A stretch of 64,000 bases of DNA from Glossina fuscipes (GCF_014805625.2 NW_023998422.1:4835874-4899873); one strand, 5' to 3'. Positions 37,320 through 49,251 are shown, counted from the first letter of the stretch. Program-made: numbers and translations. Notes: generated by a model not told the origin, from the letters alone.

Positions 37320-38073
37320 CTCAACTTTATGTTAAATTCAATGTTCATTTTCTTACATTAAGCTTTACGTAGAAAATCCTTTTTTTCGTTTGCAAAACGC
37401 CCAAAGACTATATACGTACATGTGCATATGGACGCAAAAGTGAATAGCAAAAAAAAAAAAAAAAAAGTAAATAAGAAATAAAGAAAGAGAGAGAATTCAA
37501 ACTGTGAAGGAAAAGTGAAGAGGGTGTAGAATAATGCTTAGACACAATAGCCGTCACTGATGCTTTGGATTTTTGTTTTTTTTGTTGTTCTTACACTTTT
37601 CCTTTAGATTTTGTAAAATAGAAAATTTATAGTTAAGTCAAACTCCATCCAACGATGGTATGCTAACTAAAAGCATTTGTGGTCCTCCCAAAGAACTTTG
37701 ACTTGGAACAAACTTACCGACCGACCAAGCGACCGACATAACGCAAGTGTTATAAATTTCTTGTAGTTTTAAGAAATTCTTGTAATGATATTTAGTTTTT
37801 ACCATTATATAAGTACTCTAGGAGATGTATTAGATTCATTAAAGGTTAGTAATGCACGCAAATATGGACTGCAAACATTGTATATACGATTGCAAGTAGG
37901 AGAATAGCAACCGTGTGTACATTTATCAGGATCGTATAATTAGGAGCTTAAAAGTGTGTCTAAAATGTCAAAATTTACCCTAAAAATTTTTGAATATCTA
38001 TTTTCTCAGTTAAAAACCAGACTTACTGTGGCGTGGTTACGAGCACACCATCGAACTATATGTGTAAACGTTT

Positions 38074-38330
38074 CTTTTTTTTTTATTACAAGACGAGCAG
38101 GGAAAGTGTCCTAGTTGTGCCATACGGTCGCACTCGGCAGGTCGTGAGGGAAGAGAGGGAGAGATAGGAAAGCAAGGTGGCAGCTGCTAGGCTGGTGGCT
38201 AAGTGCTCTGTCTTTACCAATTGAACACTGACTATAACTAAAACCAAAGTAAACTCCATCGAATTGGGATTTGAACCCACGAGCACAGACTCGGATGTCA
38301 TCATTCTTACCTACTTGGCGACTTATGCCG
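38074..38330 (-). mobile_element. tRNA-derived SINE, family B, well preserved, with poly(A) tail
   Basis: The minus strand starts with an A-box-like TCGCCAAGTAGG. A perfect B-box GGTTCAAATCC lies about 40 bases on. Then follow TTTTAGTTATAGTCAGTG, CAATTGGTAAAGACAGAGC, a GC-richer body (GCCTAGCAGCTGCC, CCTGCCGAGTGCGACC) and a terminal TTGTAATAAAAAAAAAA. This is a classical tRNA-head SINE with an A tail rather than an (AAT)n tail. Confidence 0.75.
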
Positions 38331-39317
38331 ATATTTGTTTATGTTATGGCAAGAACCTTGCTTTTCGTTTTGCATTACTATAGCAGATCACTTGCTATAG
38401 CAAAACCTTACATGTTACGCTTGCATATCGCTTATTATAGAGAAAGTTTCCATAAAATTGCATAACAACGTAACTAAAAAGTGCTTTCTATTTTTAAATT
38501 TGGTTATGTAAGGCTTACGCTTACCTGGTAGGTTATACTTACAACGATGAGATAATAAATTGTTATATGTGTAGGGCATCAAACGTTTCGTTTTAAACCG
38601 AATATATACATGTATTTTTTTCATTTCTTTCGTCTTTCTTGATTCATTTATTTTTATTTGTAATTTTTTTTTGCAAATTTTTTTTTGAAATTTTAAAAAC
38701 AATTTTCCGGTTTTCGTATGATGTCTAGTATTACTTTTTGTAGAAGCTTACAACACAGACCAGCTAAAGAGATGAGGTTTTTCTTTCACTTTGCATGGAC
38801 CGATTAACCAGGCATATATGCATGCTTGTAAATGTGCTTTGTATTCAAATACACATGCGAAACAGGCGGACTCTTACAAGTACACCCACACTTACACGTA
38901 TACACGCACACGCACTTGGTTTTCTATTTGCATAATGTGTACTTTGAATGGCAAAAGTTCAACATACTATAGTTTAATATGCAAATGAACGAAAGCAAAT
39001 TGAATACAGTTTAACTTTTGTGGGTGGGCTAACTTTGATGGGATTTTTTTATTCCTACTTTTTGTATGCGAGCTTTGGTTGAATTAAATTTGTCATTTTT
39101 GGTCTACAACGAAATGAACGACATCGTGAGGAAAGCAAACATATGTACGAGTACATGTTAATTAGTTCTGCGATCTATATAATATACGGCAGAAGGAAAG
39201 AAATCTTAAAAATCGTAGCACTACTTACTAATTATGGTTTGCAAGCTATTTCAACTTGTTTTTTCCATTTGCCAAAAATTGTTAAAAGTATACATTTCCA
39301 AATTTAACATTCAACAG

Positions 39318-39467
39318 GCAAAACCGACTTTCAAGTACGCTCTCGAATTCAGAGAACGCTCCCAACTCGACTGGTATCACGAAGAGGAGAGTCTACCTCC
39401 AAATCCCTCCGGTTTTCAGATAGATATGCATAAAATTAATATATTCTTGAAGCAACTGCTTGGGTAA
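39318..39467 (+). CDS. Candidate coding exon, unknown product (49 codons to stop)
   Basis: Acceptor CATTCAACAG is followed in phase 0 by AKPTFKYALEFRERSQLDWY, then HEEESLPPNPSGFQ and a more AT-rich end running to TAA. Codons in the first two thirds use C or G at third positions (TTC AAG TAC, CTC GAA TTC, CGC TCC CAA CTC GAC TGG), in contrast with the flanking sequence. A cryptic donor (GG before GTAATA) overlaps the stop, so the exon might continue elsewhere. The upstream part of the frame reads open into the putative intron, but its composition there is non-coding. I do not recognise the protein and it does not resemble transposase, reverse transcriptase or gag. The first exon was not found. 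Confidence 0.4.
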   Translation, partial: AKPTFKYALEFRERSQLDWYHEEESLPPNPSGFQIDMHKINIFLKQLLG

Positions 39468-39744
39468 TACATAAAAATATTCATTTTCCATTCTGCAAGC
39501 CCCGCAATGGACATTACATAATAGATACACACATAAGCCCCGCATGCTTATTTAGAAAGATGCTTTCAAATTTAGCAGATCAGCACCTTACAAAACCTAA
39601 ATATGGACAATTGAGCAATGGTTCAATGACTACTTCGCTTCGAAAACGCAAAGCTTTTACCATGAGGGCATCTGTAAACTTCTCAATAATAGGAAAAAGA
39701 CCATAGATGGTGGTTTGTGGTAAGCCTTGCACCAAGAAGGGCTT

Positions 39745-39970
39745 AAGATAAACCCCCTGTTTTGTTATGCCGATTCAAAATCACTTTTGGAGTCGTTTTA
39801 ATCTTACTTTTCCGTCCGTCCAACTGTCCTTCCTGCGTTTGGCCTAGAAGTCGCAATATTTGAGATATTTTTTTGATCAAGTTTCTTACACGAATATGTT
39901 TCGGGCCGAGAACGAACGCTATTGAAAATGCTTCTCCTGTAACGCCTTATATTGAAAAGTCATGGTATGA
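39745..39970 (+). repeat. Dispersed repeat, family C
   Basis: ATTCAAAATCACTTTTGGAG, TCCGTCCGTCCAACTGTCC, AAGTCGCAATATTTGAGATA and GGGCCGAGAACGAACGCTAT match the 8.85-kb copy. Confidence 0.65.
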
Positions 39971-39989
39971 GTCAGCTTGATTCAGTGTT

Positions 39990-40730
39990 AGGTGTTTAAC
40001 GGTAGTCCACTAGAGTTTTTTACTTGGTTTTAATAAAATTTCCGTATGTGTATATGTCTATGCATACATTCATGAAATCTGAAACTAAACCTAAAGTAAG
40101 AACGGATGGTTACGCAGAAATTGCAAGGGATACTGGCCTAAAATTTGGTAAAAATATTTTCTAAAGCGATCTAAAAATCCAATTTAAAAAAATGAAGTTC
40201 ACACCCACATAAAAAAAAATGTTTAACAATTCCAATGTGTACGCTCTCAGACGGTCTTTATTGCTTATCAGCGTGAGAAGGAGCAAGTGACAAAAGTTTA
40301 ACAAACATTAATCTTAACATATTAACTTTCATGACAAGCAGATATCTGTCAAATTCTTTTCCAAGTTGAGTGACTTTATGAAAAATTAACATAATAATTA
40401 CAATCAATATAATTAAAATATGGTTTGTGAGGCCTTTCGGCCCATATTCCGGGGTTGGGGTAACGCAGCGGCCCAGGACCCAAGAAAATTTATATTTAGA
40501 GACGTTACTGTTTTATTTTCACGCTTTATTACTTCACTTCATGCATTCCTCCTACATGACTCTCCAATACAGTCAATCAGTATCACTCACTTAACTCAAC
40601 TCTCGACTATCACGCTTTTATCAAATTAAAACTATCCTTTTCTATTCTTACCCTATTCTTATTCCTTTCCTATGCTAACATACTCTCTAACTTAAACTAG
40701 CACTCTCTCTCCCGCACCAGAAACGGAGAA
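39990..40730. other. Unrecognised DNA upstream of the LINE
   Basis: A GC-richer block at 40.42-40.50 kb (CGGGGTTGGGGTAACGCAGC) and a TATTCTTACCC-type tract might be part of another mobile element. No protein motif supports it. Confidence 0.3.
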
Positions 40731-40735
40731 CCCGT

Positions 40736-41345
40736 GACGCCAAAACGGGATCCGCGTTCGTGCCCTTATTGTGCATTATTCGGTATGACGCTGTGCTTGG
40801 CTTGCCTTTTCTCAGAGCTACGAAAATTGTTGGATATGCGGACGACATTTGCTATAAGGACCGCAGCTATGGAGTTAAGCCAAATTCGCTAAATTGGAAC
40901 GCAAGTGGTTACGCTGTTAAACGAATGGCTCCGCAAATACAAACTATAACTGGCTGTGGAGAAGGTGGAGACAATGCTGATTACAAGCAGCAAAACACGT
41001 GAGCAGATCGCTGTGCAGGTGTCCTTACGAGCAATCAAATAGCTTGGCGTAATCGTTGGTCGGTGTTCGCATGACGTCGATTAAGTGTGCGAGAAAGCAG
41101 GTAGGGTGATGGAAAATATTTGTGGACCGCGACAGAGACAAAGATTATTGCCAGCGAAATTGGTGCAATCGATATATACGCATGCTGCTCCGGTATGGAT
41201 AAATGCTTCCCGGAGATACACGTACGTACGTAAAAAAGTCATCTCTATATTCCGATTGTGTGCACTGCGATTGGGCAGTTGGTGACGGTCAGCTACTTTA
41301 AATCAAACAATCTCTTTATCGAAATGTTTCTTTCATCAAATCCTT
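40736..41345 (+). mobile_element. Non-LTR retrotransposon fragment (R1-clade-like reverse transcriptase)
   Basis: RT block 4 is followed by the block 5 catalytic box IVGYADDI after IIRYDAVLGLPFLRAT. Then, in other frames, come LRAIK-stop-LGVIV, CEKAGRVMENICGPRQ, RLLPAKLVQSIYTHAAPVW and SIFRLCALRLGSW. Order and spacing match the RT thumb of R1-type LINEs (YLGVxID, EKAxRxxxxLxRxMPNxGGP, LLYAAPVW, YRxxALR). Stops and frameshifts make it dead. The 5' half and the 3' end are missing. Confidence 0.8.
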
Positions 41346-41349
41346 GTAG

Positions 41350-42540
41350 TCATTAGGATTCCATTATTTTCTGATTTGCGGTGAAAATTTTAGTGAATGC
41401 TTTGATTTAGTTTTCTCTAATAGCATTTTTTGCTTAACTCTTAATCAAATACCGTTAGTTAATCATTCAGTCAATTTAAGTCAATCACTCTACATTATCG
41501 CTGAAGAGAAAGGAAAATATGGAAGAAAAAAAACATCGCCGAACTCCAAGCTGTCAATTATAAAACATTGACTTGAACAGCGTAACGAAGGGGAATGCGT
41601 CAAAAGTTTTGAGAAGAAGGCCAAAATGCACAGTAAATATGAAATGTAAAGAACATATTGATTACAGATGTTAGCAAGTTGGCGTTTTTTCTTTTCTTCG
41701 CTTCTGTTCTTCTGTGTTTTATTCGGTTTCGCGTTTTCTCCTTTTTTTTTTTTTTTGCTGGTGGCGGAGGGGTGGCGGGAAGGGGGAAAGAGGCAAAACT
41801 TTTCGTTAACATGCAATCTATATGTAAATAAGTGTACGTGTGTTTGCCAGTACACATATATGTACGTATGCGTGCACACACAAGATGCGATTAACTGCAT
41901 GCAATTTTCATGTAAACTTTGCACACACACTCCATTATTTGCTTAACAGTTTTGTGTTCTCCTCTTTTTCTGATAGTTTTTCTTTCCTTTTTTTGTTTTT
42001 TGATGTTTTTGTCCTTTTTTTTTGGTTTTTTGCCCACTTTTCCCAGGAACTTTAACAATCAGCGACGAACAGTAATGAACAGGTAATGACTACCATGAAG
42101 AATTGTCGGGAATTGTTCCCTAGCATTAGAGTGCAGGTTGCGAAATGTTCGAATAATTGACAATTGTTGTAAAAATGTTGCTGACACGAGCAAAAAATAA
42201 AAATGTTCTGTTTTCTCACTTTCCACCAGACTAACTTGGTATACTAACTTTATTAATCTGTTTGCGACATCCCTTTGCTTATAAATCAACAACTTTTTTA
42301 CTTGGCGCAAAGAATGCTTGATTATTAGCTAATGTTGAAATGTCAAAGAAAGATATCAGAAATTTTGTTTAGAAACATGCCCGAGCTCCGCTTAACCCTT
42401 AGCCGTGCTAAATGTAGAGGGGAAGGTACATATTCTTAATTTGATTTCTCTATCTCTATCTCTTTATTATTATTATTATTATTTGTTAAAAGATCTATTG
42501 TACTCGCCCCTGCCCCAAGTCTTCGAATTTTGGAATTCTA
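41350..42540. other. Noncoding, low complexity
   Basis: Frames at 41.5-42.05 kb on both strands come from poly(T)/CA-rich DNA and are not genes. Confidence 0.4.
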
Positions 42541-42550
42541 ATGAATCGCT

Positions 42551-42847
42551 TCACCTCCTCCGTAGAACCACACTGTGTTCGACATTGTCTGGTGTTTGCC
42601 AAGCATTTGCTGTCTGAATGTGAAAATGGATTAAAATTCGCATTGGATATGATGGGACCCCTTGGCAGAATATGTATGGATTGCTGTCGGAGATACGCAT
42701 GTTGTTCAAGGAATACCTTAGGGAATTATGACCGGCGTATAAGGCGGCGGCCAATCGTAAATCTCCCCTTTTTAATCCTAGTAGTGTATGGGCCGTACCG
42801 GAAAATGTAATAAATCTTTTCGTGCTGCGGTTTGCTTCCAGTGGCAA
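42551..42847 (-). mobile_element. LINE ORF2 C-terminal fragment, antisense
   Basis: The minus strand reads LGLKRGDLRLAAALYAGHNS, then LRYSLNNMRISDSNPYIFCQ, and later TPDNVEHSVVLRRR. This follows the post-RNase-H pattern of jockey/LOA-type LINEs (LTGHxxLxxHLxxMGxxxSxxCRxCxxxxETxxHxLCxC). The cysteine knuckle is degraded. It is on the opposite strand from the 40.7-kb LINE, so it is an independent insertion. Confidence 0.6.
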
Positions 42848-42849
42848 TC

Positions 42850-45170
42850 CGACCTCTTACGAAACCAGTCTATTAATGTAACTTCCCAATACGCCGTAGA
42901 AAGGTGCCTCGGTATCATCTGTTACCCTTTTCATTGTCTTCGATGCCTTAATAGCCAGCTATCCAATGTTTTAAAGAAAAATTCAGGTATTTCTCTACGA
43001 TCTTCAGAAAATATTAACTTCCGCCTGAGTTGCCGAGTAAGCAAAGGATTTCGGACAACTGTTCAATGGGCGTGCCTTAGATGATGCTGAGAGTGTTTTA
43101 AGATTTGGATATTAATGTGGATATTAATTGGTGAAAAATGTTAAAATTGCGTGACATGCTGGCCACTAGTTTCCAGGTGATGTGTTAAAGATACCCGCAA
43201 TTTGTCTGAGAGCAAAAAAAAAATTCTTCTTATTTTATATGATTATCTAGTCGTAGGAAAAAGAACAAGATTGAGCCGAGTTATGTTCGATTGAACAGTG
43301 CACCAATTCGCCAGTGAATCTTTTGTAGCGTGCGTTGAAAGCGTGCACAACTAGAAGATGAAAGCAGATTGACATGAGATTCCGTTATGAAAAATACATT
43401 TAACTAACGTCAACACCGTTACTCATAGACGTCCGATAGTACGAATATAAAAACTTTTAATTGTTTGATCATCGTTTTCGATCAGCTTTCTATGGAATCG
43501 TTGCCAATACATAGATAGCTCCTTAAATGATTTGCTTGCGGAAATCTGAAGTAACCATGCGTCGATAGATATCATGTTTACCGAACATCCATTTAGAGAG
43601 TTAATATAATTTGCTATATAGATACATGCACACACACGCAATGTGTATCAAAAATTATTGCTTAAAAAAAAAATATCATAACAAAGCTTTCTTTCTACAT
43701 ATTGGCGGCAACAGTAATAACGGTGTCTGTTATTGACAGTTAACACTATAATCATTTCGTTCTCATTTTCAGTTTTTCCGAAACTTTTGTATTTTTTAAT
43801 ACACTAAAGCACACACATACGCACACACCCAAAGCAATTCTTTCTATGCGAATGCATTTCTGTCAATGACTAAATTGGTGTGTATGTGTTTGATTTGTTA
43901 GAATTTTATACTTGTACGCGTTTACGATACGGTTCATTTATCATACAATACCAGAGAAAGAAAAATGGAAAAACCGAGAAAAGGACTAACAATACACGTC
44001 CAGGTTAAATTATAGTTTTCAACATATGATCACCGTCATATGTGTATGTGTGTGTATATATACATCAATGTGTACGTGCTTGTAATGTACGTTATGTTTT
44101 TATATTTATACACACACACACACACACACACTATTAGATATGCTTATATACACATTTAAACAATTAATTTAAAAGCAATGAGTCAGTCAATGAAGCATGC
44201 GACATTGTGTGCTGACAGCACACAAAATAAAACCAATAATTTTGTTACAAAGAAACTCATTTTTTTTTTTCGCTTTCTTTCTTTCATTCTTTCCTTCTTC
44301 GAAGTAAATCCTAAATTGGTTGGTTATTTCACTGCTTGTTAAACATATATACCTTTAAGGGGAGATGTACGCGTGAGATGGAGAATTTTTAATTCTCTAA
44401 TTATTTACCTCCTCCTTATGCATTAGTTTAACGGCAGAGCGAGAGAGAGAAAGAGAGAGAGAGGACGGCGGTTTGCTTGCATTACCTTGTCGCTTATACG
44501 TCTTATATGCAATTGATTTCTAAAAGGGCTTTTCGTGGCATGACAAAGCTTATTAGGAAACCGATGCCAATGAAAAGAAGGAAATTGTAATTGAAAAACA
44601 ATATGTTTACGACATTTCTAATTAACTTTGTCCAGAAAGTAAGTGTAAACTGTTTATGAAATTTTATTTATATATATTTTATATATATATGTATTTTTCA
44701 ATTTCTGCAACTCAGAACAAATATTTGCGAAATATTTCATTGCAAGATAGTGAACTGCGAAATTAAATGCAAACAAGTAACTAAACTATATTTGCTTTAG
44801 GGTGGATTCTTCTATACCTCAGCTTGTAAATGATAATGAAAATGCCATACATTTGTGTTCTCTCTAAATCATAAAGAGATGTATGGTTCTTGGGAGAATT
44901 TTCGTTTTTTTTTTCTCATCTAGTCCCCTATTCTATGATGTCCAATCTCAGGCTTATATATTCAAAATTTATCTTTGTAGTAGGTGCCTGCATGTGTTGT
45001 GATCAGCGACATCTATTGGTGAAAATGATTAATTAATGCAAGCTATCGAGGAATACAACGGTTAAATTCGATAATTTTGACTATTCTCTACATAAGATAA
45101 CAATTATCTACGCAGTGTTGTTGAGTTATTCAGTGTAGACGCTAATCATTTGGCGCTGAGATCGAATTTT
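42850..45170. other. Noncoding, microsatellites
   Basis: (CA)n and GA tracts. No protein or element recognised. Confidence 0.4.
44110..44131 (+). repeat. (CA)11 microsatellite
   Basis: An uninterrupted CA run amid TA-rich DNA. Confidence 0.85.
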
Positions 45171-45179
45171 CGGCATTCA

Positions 45180-45475
45180 TTACTTTTGTTGTATGTTTTA
45201 AAGAAATCCGCTGCCGAAGCCCATCAAACACTTTTCACAGCTTATCGTGATCGTCCTCTCGCATATTTCTAATGTTAAAAATGGTGACTTTGATGTCAAC
45301 GGGAAAGAACGTCATGGAAGCTCAAAAAAGTTCGAGGACAATAAATTAGAAGACATATTGGACGAAAGCCCAGCTTAAACTCTCAAAGAACTTTCGATCA
45401 GCTTAGCATTTTTCAGACGTTTACATGCGATGGGAGAGGTGCAAAAGGAGACAAAATGGCTACCATACGAATAGA
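45180..45475 (+). mobile_element. Mariner-like transposase N-terminal remnant (cecropia-like lineage)
   Basis: Reads KSAAEAHQTLFTAYRDR, then NVKNGDFDVNGKERHG, KKFEDNKLEDILDESPA, a stop, TLKELSISLAFFRRLHAMG and VQKETKWLPYE. This is the two-helix DNA-binding domain and linker (GDFDVxDxERxGxPKKFEDxELExLLDE; WVPYEL) of mariners. The catalytic half is absent, and the sequence passes within 60 bp into a dispersed-repeat end. Confidence 0.75.
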
Positions 45476-45519
45476 ATGAATTTCGAATCGCTTCAACACA
45501 GTGGTTTCATTGGTTTGTT

Positions 45520-45585
45520 TAAGTGCTACATACGTTCGCACAGAGTTAATGTAGCCTGTGCCACAAGTGGTGTAGGGTCTAAGAA
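45520..45585 (-). repeat. Dispersed repeat, family C end fragment
   Basis: CTACATACGTTCGCACAGAG and GCCACAAGTGGTGTAGGGTC match the family terminus. It lies directly after the mariner remnant. Confidence 0.5.
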
Positions 45586-45834
45586 GAAAGCTTTATTTTA
45601 ATAAGCGGTTAGCGTAAATAGCTTCAGATGGTTTTAAATAAACAAAGGCAGTTATTCAGATGATGTGAAACGGAATTAACTTAGTGTAAAACGAAAATGA
45701 AACAGCTGACATACAACAGTTTACCGAGCTTCAGTATTCATGCTTTTCTCTTAAGTCTTCTGCATAATTCTAACCTAATGTAATAGGATATTAAAGAAAA
45801 CGGCAGATGATAATAGAAAAAATTATTGAGTTAA

Positions 45835-45953
45835 GTAAACTTAAAGAGGATAAAACCTTAGTAGTAGTAGTATATATATATATATATATATATAAATGTA
45901 AAAGTCTTCGCAGACTTTAATGACTACTAAGGTTTTATTCTCTTTAAGTTTAC
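45835..45953. repeat. Foldback: 31-bp inverted arms around a (TA)n spacer
   Basis: The left arm (45835-45865, GTAAACTTAAAGAGGATAAA then ACCTTAGTAGT) is the reverse-complement of the right arm (45923-45953) with one mismatch. The 57-base spacer holds (TA)n and a second, perfect 7-bp hairpin at 45901-45918 (AAAGTCT, TCGC loop, AGACTTT). Confidence 0.85.
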
Positions 45954-45959
45954 ATAATA

Positions 45960-46042
45960 TAGTAAAGTAACTGTATAAAGTTTTGTTATGTGTTAGTCTT
46001 ATTATCAATAAACAATAAAATATTCACACTTTTCGTTTCATT

Positions 46043-46075
<33 letters not shown>

Positions 46076-47870
46076 GCTTGAGCTGATGTTTTGCTTTTCT
46101 CAAGGATTAAATATAATCGTTAATAATATTAAGTTACAGTTTCTCTTTAAATTTTCTCTCCCTTCTCCTAAATCTAATTGGGGGTAACAGTCACTCAATA
46201 AGTTTGTGGTGATTAAACAATTGCACGATGTAAGCTAATGTTCGAAATGCCATGGAATGTTCACAAATCTCATTTGAAGGTAGGTGCTATCCAGAAATCA
46301 TATGTGCCAGACTAGACATGCATTAGATCGTAGACTTATTGAGTGATGTGATAAGTGTATAAAATTACACATGAAAAGCAATTTTCAAAATACTCATCCC
46401 AGTTGCTATTCGTTATTAAATGAAAATGAAAATCTTTTGTAAACAAAGAGATTTTGTTTATGCGAAATATTTGCTTAGGTTTGTGTTCGTGTCAATTTAC
46501 ATACACAATACATGAAAATTAGAGATTATTTATTGTATATAAACATATTGATGTACATTTATAAAATCGTGTTGTGTGTATTATGTGTAGTCTTAATGAA
46601 AGTAAATAACACTGAGAAATTATAACAGAAGTGCCCGAAGCAAAAATTTGTTCAATTTTAATTAAGCAAGTGAAAATTTTTCCTCATTACAAGTTAAAAG
46701 TGTATTCATTTCATTGTTTCGTTTTTAACATTCAAGTAAATGACTAAGGGCTTCATACGAGATATAAACTTGCTTCTTGCTATTGAGCATCTCCTTGCTG
46801 CTAGCATTGCGTTTTTAACCGTAACCTTTACTTACTGATAGATCAGTGAAGAGTGATTAGTAAGTGCACGTGACTTTCCTACTCTTATTATGGGAAAAAA
46901 TTTCTAGAGATAACTTAAATTTTGCATATTTATGTTTCATTCAAATCGAAAGATTTTTCCCCGATAAGGCCCGATCTGTTCATAAACGTAAAGACAAGTG
47001 TTTTTTCAAAATAACATTGCAATGACTCAGATCAAGTCGCATGTGTGTGATTTGATGCTCATCCAAGATTCGTTCCAAAGCGCAAATATCTTTCTCACAA
47101 ATCCTTTATTATGAGAAATTCAAATGGAAACAAACACATATGCATAGATCGATTCGATAATTCAAGGAATGTAACAAGATGCATCAACATCAACATCATC
47201 GTTGTCTGTGTGTTTTTGTCATTTCCATAATTACAAAAGGGCACTTGTTACTTTGTTGCTTAACAGCATTAAAGAAGATTTTCGTAAAATAAAACAATAC
47301 ATGATTATTGTCACTAATTAAACATAATATATTTATTTGTTTATTTATTCATTTATTTTTTTTCAAGAAAAACGTAGATTTGCGCCATCCTTCACATACA
47401 TATAAGAAAGAACATCACTTATCCGCTTTAGACACTTGTCTTTCTTCAAACCAACAAAATTCCCTCTTAAGTACTAATTGGTTGTATATTTATATTATTA
47501 TCAAAGCGTTATTACGATACTTAGGGTTTTGCAAGTCTTCACCTATTGCACGTAAAGAATAAATCTACAAATTTTCACTTTTTCTTTGTTTGTGTGTATG
47601 TGAAGAGGATTCTCTTTATAAGATAATTAGTAGCAAACTGGAAGGCATTAATTCCACTTTGATGATACACAATTGAATGTAATGGCAGCTAAAGGACAAA
47701 TAAAACCATCTCGGAAGCAAATAATGGAATCATTTTAGTGTTTACCTCTTCAATACATTCCAGCTTAAGCTCAAATAATTTTGGTTAAGATTTAACAATG
47801 AATTTCTTTAACTCCCAGCAGCGATATCCTGGAAACATTCCAAAGTATTTATCGTAATTTGCTTTGGATC
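45960..47870. other. Noncoding
   Basis: A long (TA)n near 46.05 kb and otherwise unremarkable AT-rich DNA. Confidence 0.4.
46042..46075 (+). repeat. (TA)n microsatellite
   Basis: TA repeats with a single C. Comparable runs lie at 18958-18976, 36004-36023 and 58972-58996. Confidence 0.85.
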
Positions 47871-47875
47871 TTCTT

Positions 47876-48170
47876 ACGCCCTACACCACGTGAGGTACCC
47901 GATGCATTAGGTTTGTGCGGACCTATGTAACACCCGTAAAAGCTTAAAATAGACTCACCTTCTATTATATAAATCGATTCAGAAATTAATTCCAAGTCTC
48001 TCCGTCCGTCCGTCCGTCCGTCCGTTTTCTATCTAAATTTGTGTTCAAACTTCAACTTTTTCAGACATTTTGGTAAAATTTGCTACGCTGGCCTGCTTTA
48101 ATCCAAGGATATGGTTCGGGTCGGGCCCCATGTAACGTTAACAATGTTATGCTCTGTACTAGTATTGGGA
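47876..48170 (+). repeat. Dispersed repeat, family C, with a (TCCG)n tract
   Basis: GCCCTACACCACGTGAGGTA, then TAACACCCGTAAAAG, AATCGATTCAGAAATTAATT and an uninterrupted run of six TCCG units at 47998-48025. Confidence 0.6.
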
Positions 48171-48970
48171 TATTCAAAATTGCTCTCAAAAATTTGGTTT
48201 GGCTGGGACTATTTTTTGATCCTTCAGTAGCGAATACAAAACCAAACCCCTATCACTAAGGAATTTGTGTGTATAGTTGCCGAAAGAGAACGAAACGCTG
48301 GAGAAATAAAACTCGTTTCATCTTATTATGTCTACACGGAACTTGAAAGAATCATTACTGTTATGTAATCTAATTTTACATACATATAACGATTGAGTAG
48401 TGATATCTCAATGCAATTAAGTGTCCCCGATACGGTAAAACTTTGTTGAACCGTATTAAAAACATACGTAGAGCCTTGTTCCAGGGAATTTTGTCTCTAT
48501 ATAGTCACTTTTCTTCAATTATTTGCACAAACCAGAATCTTCCAAAAATAGGTCGCAGTGCCGAATAAGATTAGTCCACATCTGCAGTATAAATTTCAGG
48601 GCAAAAAAAAAAAAATCGGTATGGCCCGATTACACGGCCAGGTTGAACCTCGCGACACATCGTTTCTCGTTGTGATACGAAGGATATTTCGATTTCCTTC
48701 GATTCTTTTGCAGCGAAGCTTTGCTTATTGCCTACCCAGAGGGATTAGCATAATTTTGCTTGAAATTCTCGCAGTGCATTTCCACTGTTTCAAAGTGCTG
48801 GGCGAATGTGTATCGATTTAAGTCTGAAACCCTTGTTTCTTTTTTATTCGTCAAAATTCATGGCATTAACAACATTTGCAATAAAAAAGAAATGGCGTTA
48901 AACACAAGATGACATACACTGTTCAAATACCTTTTAATAAAATAAATTTATAGTGGGTTTGAAAAACAAA

Positions 48971-49251
48971 ATGTACGTTTACTCAGTTCTTATAATCATT
49001 TTATTGATTTTCCGTTACACCATAAAGAAGAATCCATCCCAGCAAAGACAAGAACCTATGCAAGAATTTAACTTTTGGCAAAGTCAAAAAGTGAATTACA
49101 AAGGTAAGCCAATTTCGGGAAAGTAATAATCCGTATTGTCAGATATCGCCACAAATTTTCACATGAAATTGGGTCAAATCAATGCGACTGTCTTCCTGTG
49201 GATTAATTACTGAACAAAAAGCATTTTTATTTTACAGAACGGATCTTGTAA
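48971..49251 (+). CDS. Two-exon gene for a 48-residue single-pass membrane microprotein
   Basis: Exon 1 (48971-49103) starts at an ATG in the favourable context ACAAAATG and ends at donor GTAAGC. A 134-bp intron runs to acceptor TTTTATTTTACAG, and exon 2 (49238-49251) adds only E-R-I-L and a stop. The predicted protein has one membrane segment at residues 2-14 (YVYSVLIIILLIF), then a basic turn RYTIKKNP, a Gln-rich stretch and a C-terminal tail with FNFWQSQK. The layout (short N-terminal anchor, charged tail, tiny last exon) is typical of insect mitochondrial or ER microproteins, but I cannot name a family. Start context, splice sites and topology agree with each other. A chance ORF of this length is possible, though the intron makes it less likely. 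A distant AATAAA occurs near 49718. Confidence 0.5.

Noticed and set aside
38255..38330. Possible tRNA gene (intact B-box and A-box-like sequence)
   Set aside because: No paired acceptor stem or clear anticodon arm. It continues into a SINE body with a poly(A) tail.
40420..40735. Possible LTR or other element end upstream of the LINE
   Set aside because: No terminal repeat, primer-binding site or matching second copy could be seen.
41490..42055. Long frames on both strands
   Set aside because: They derive from poly(T), CA and GGT-rich low-complexity DNA.
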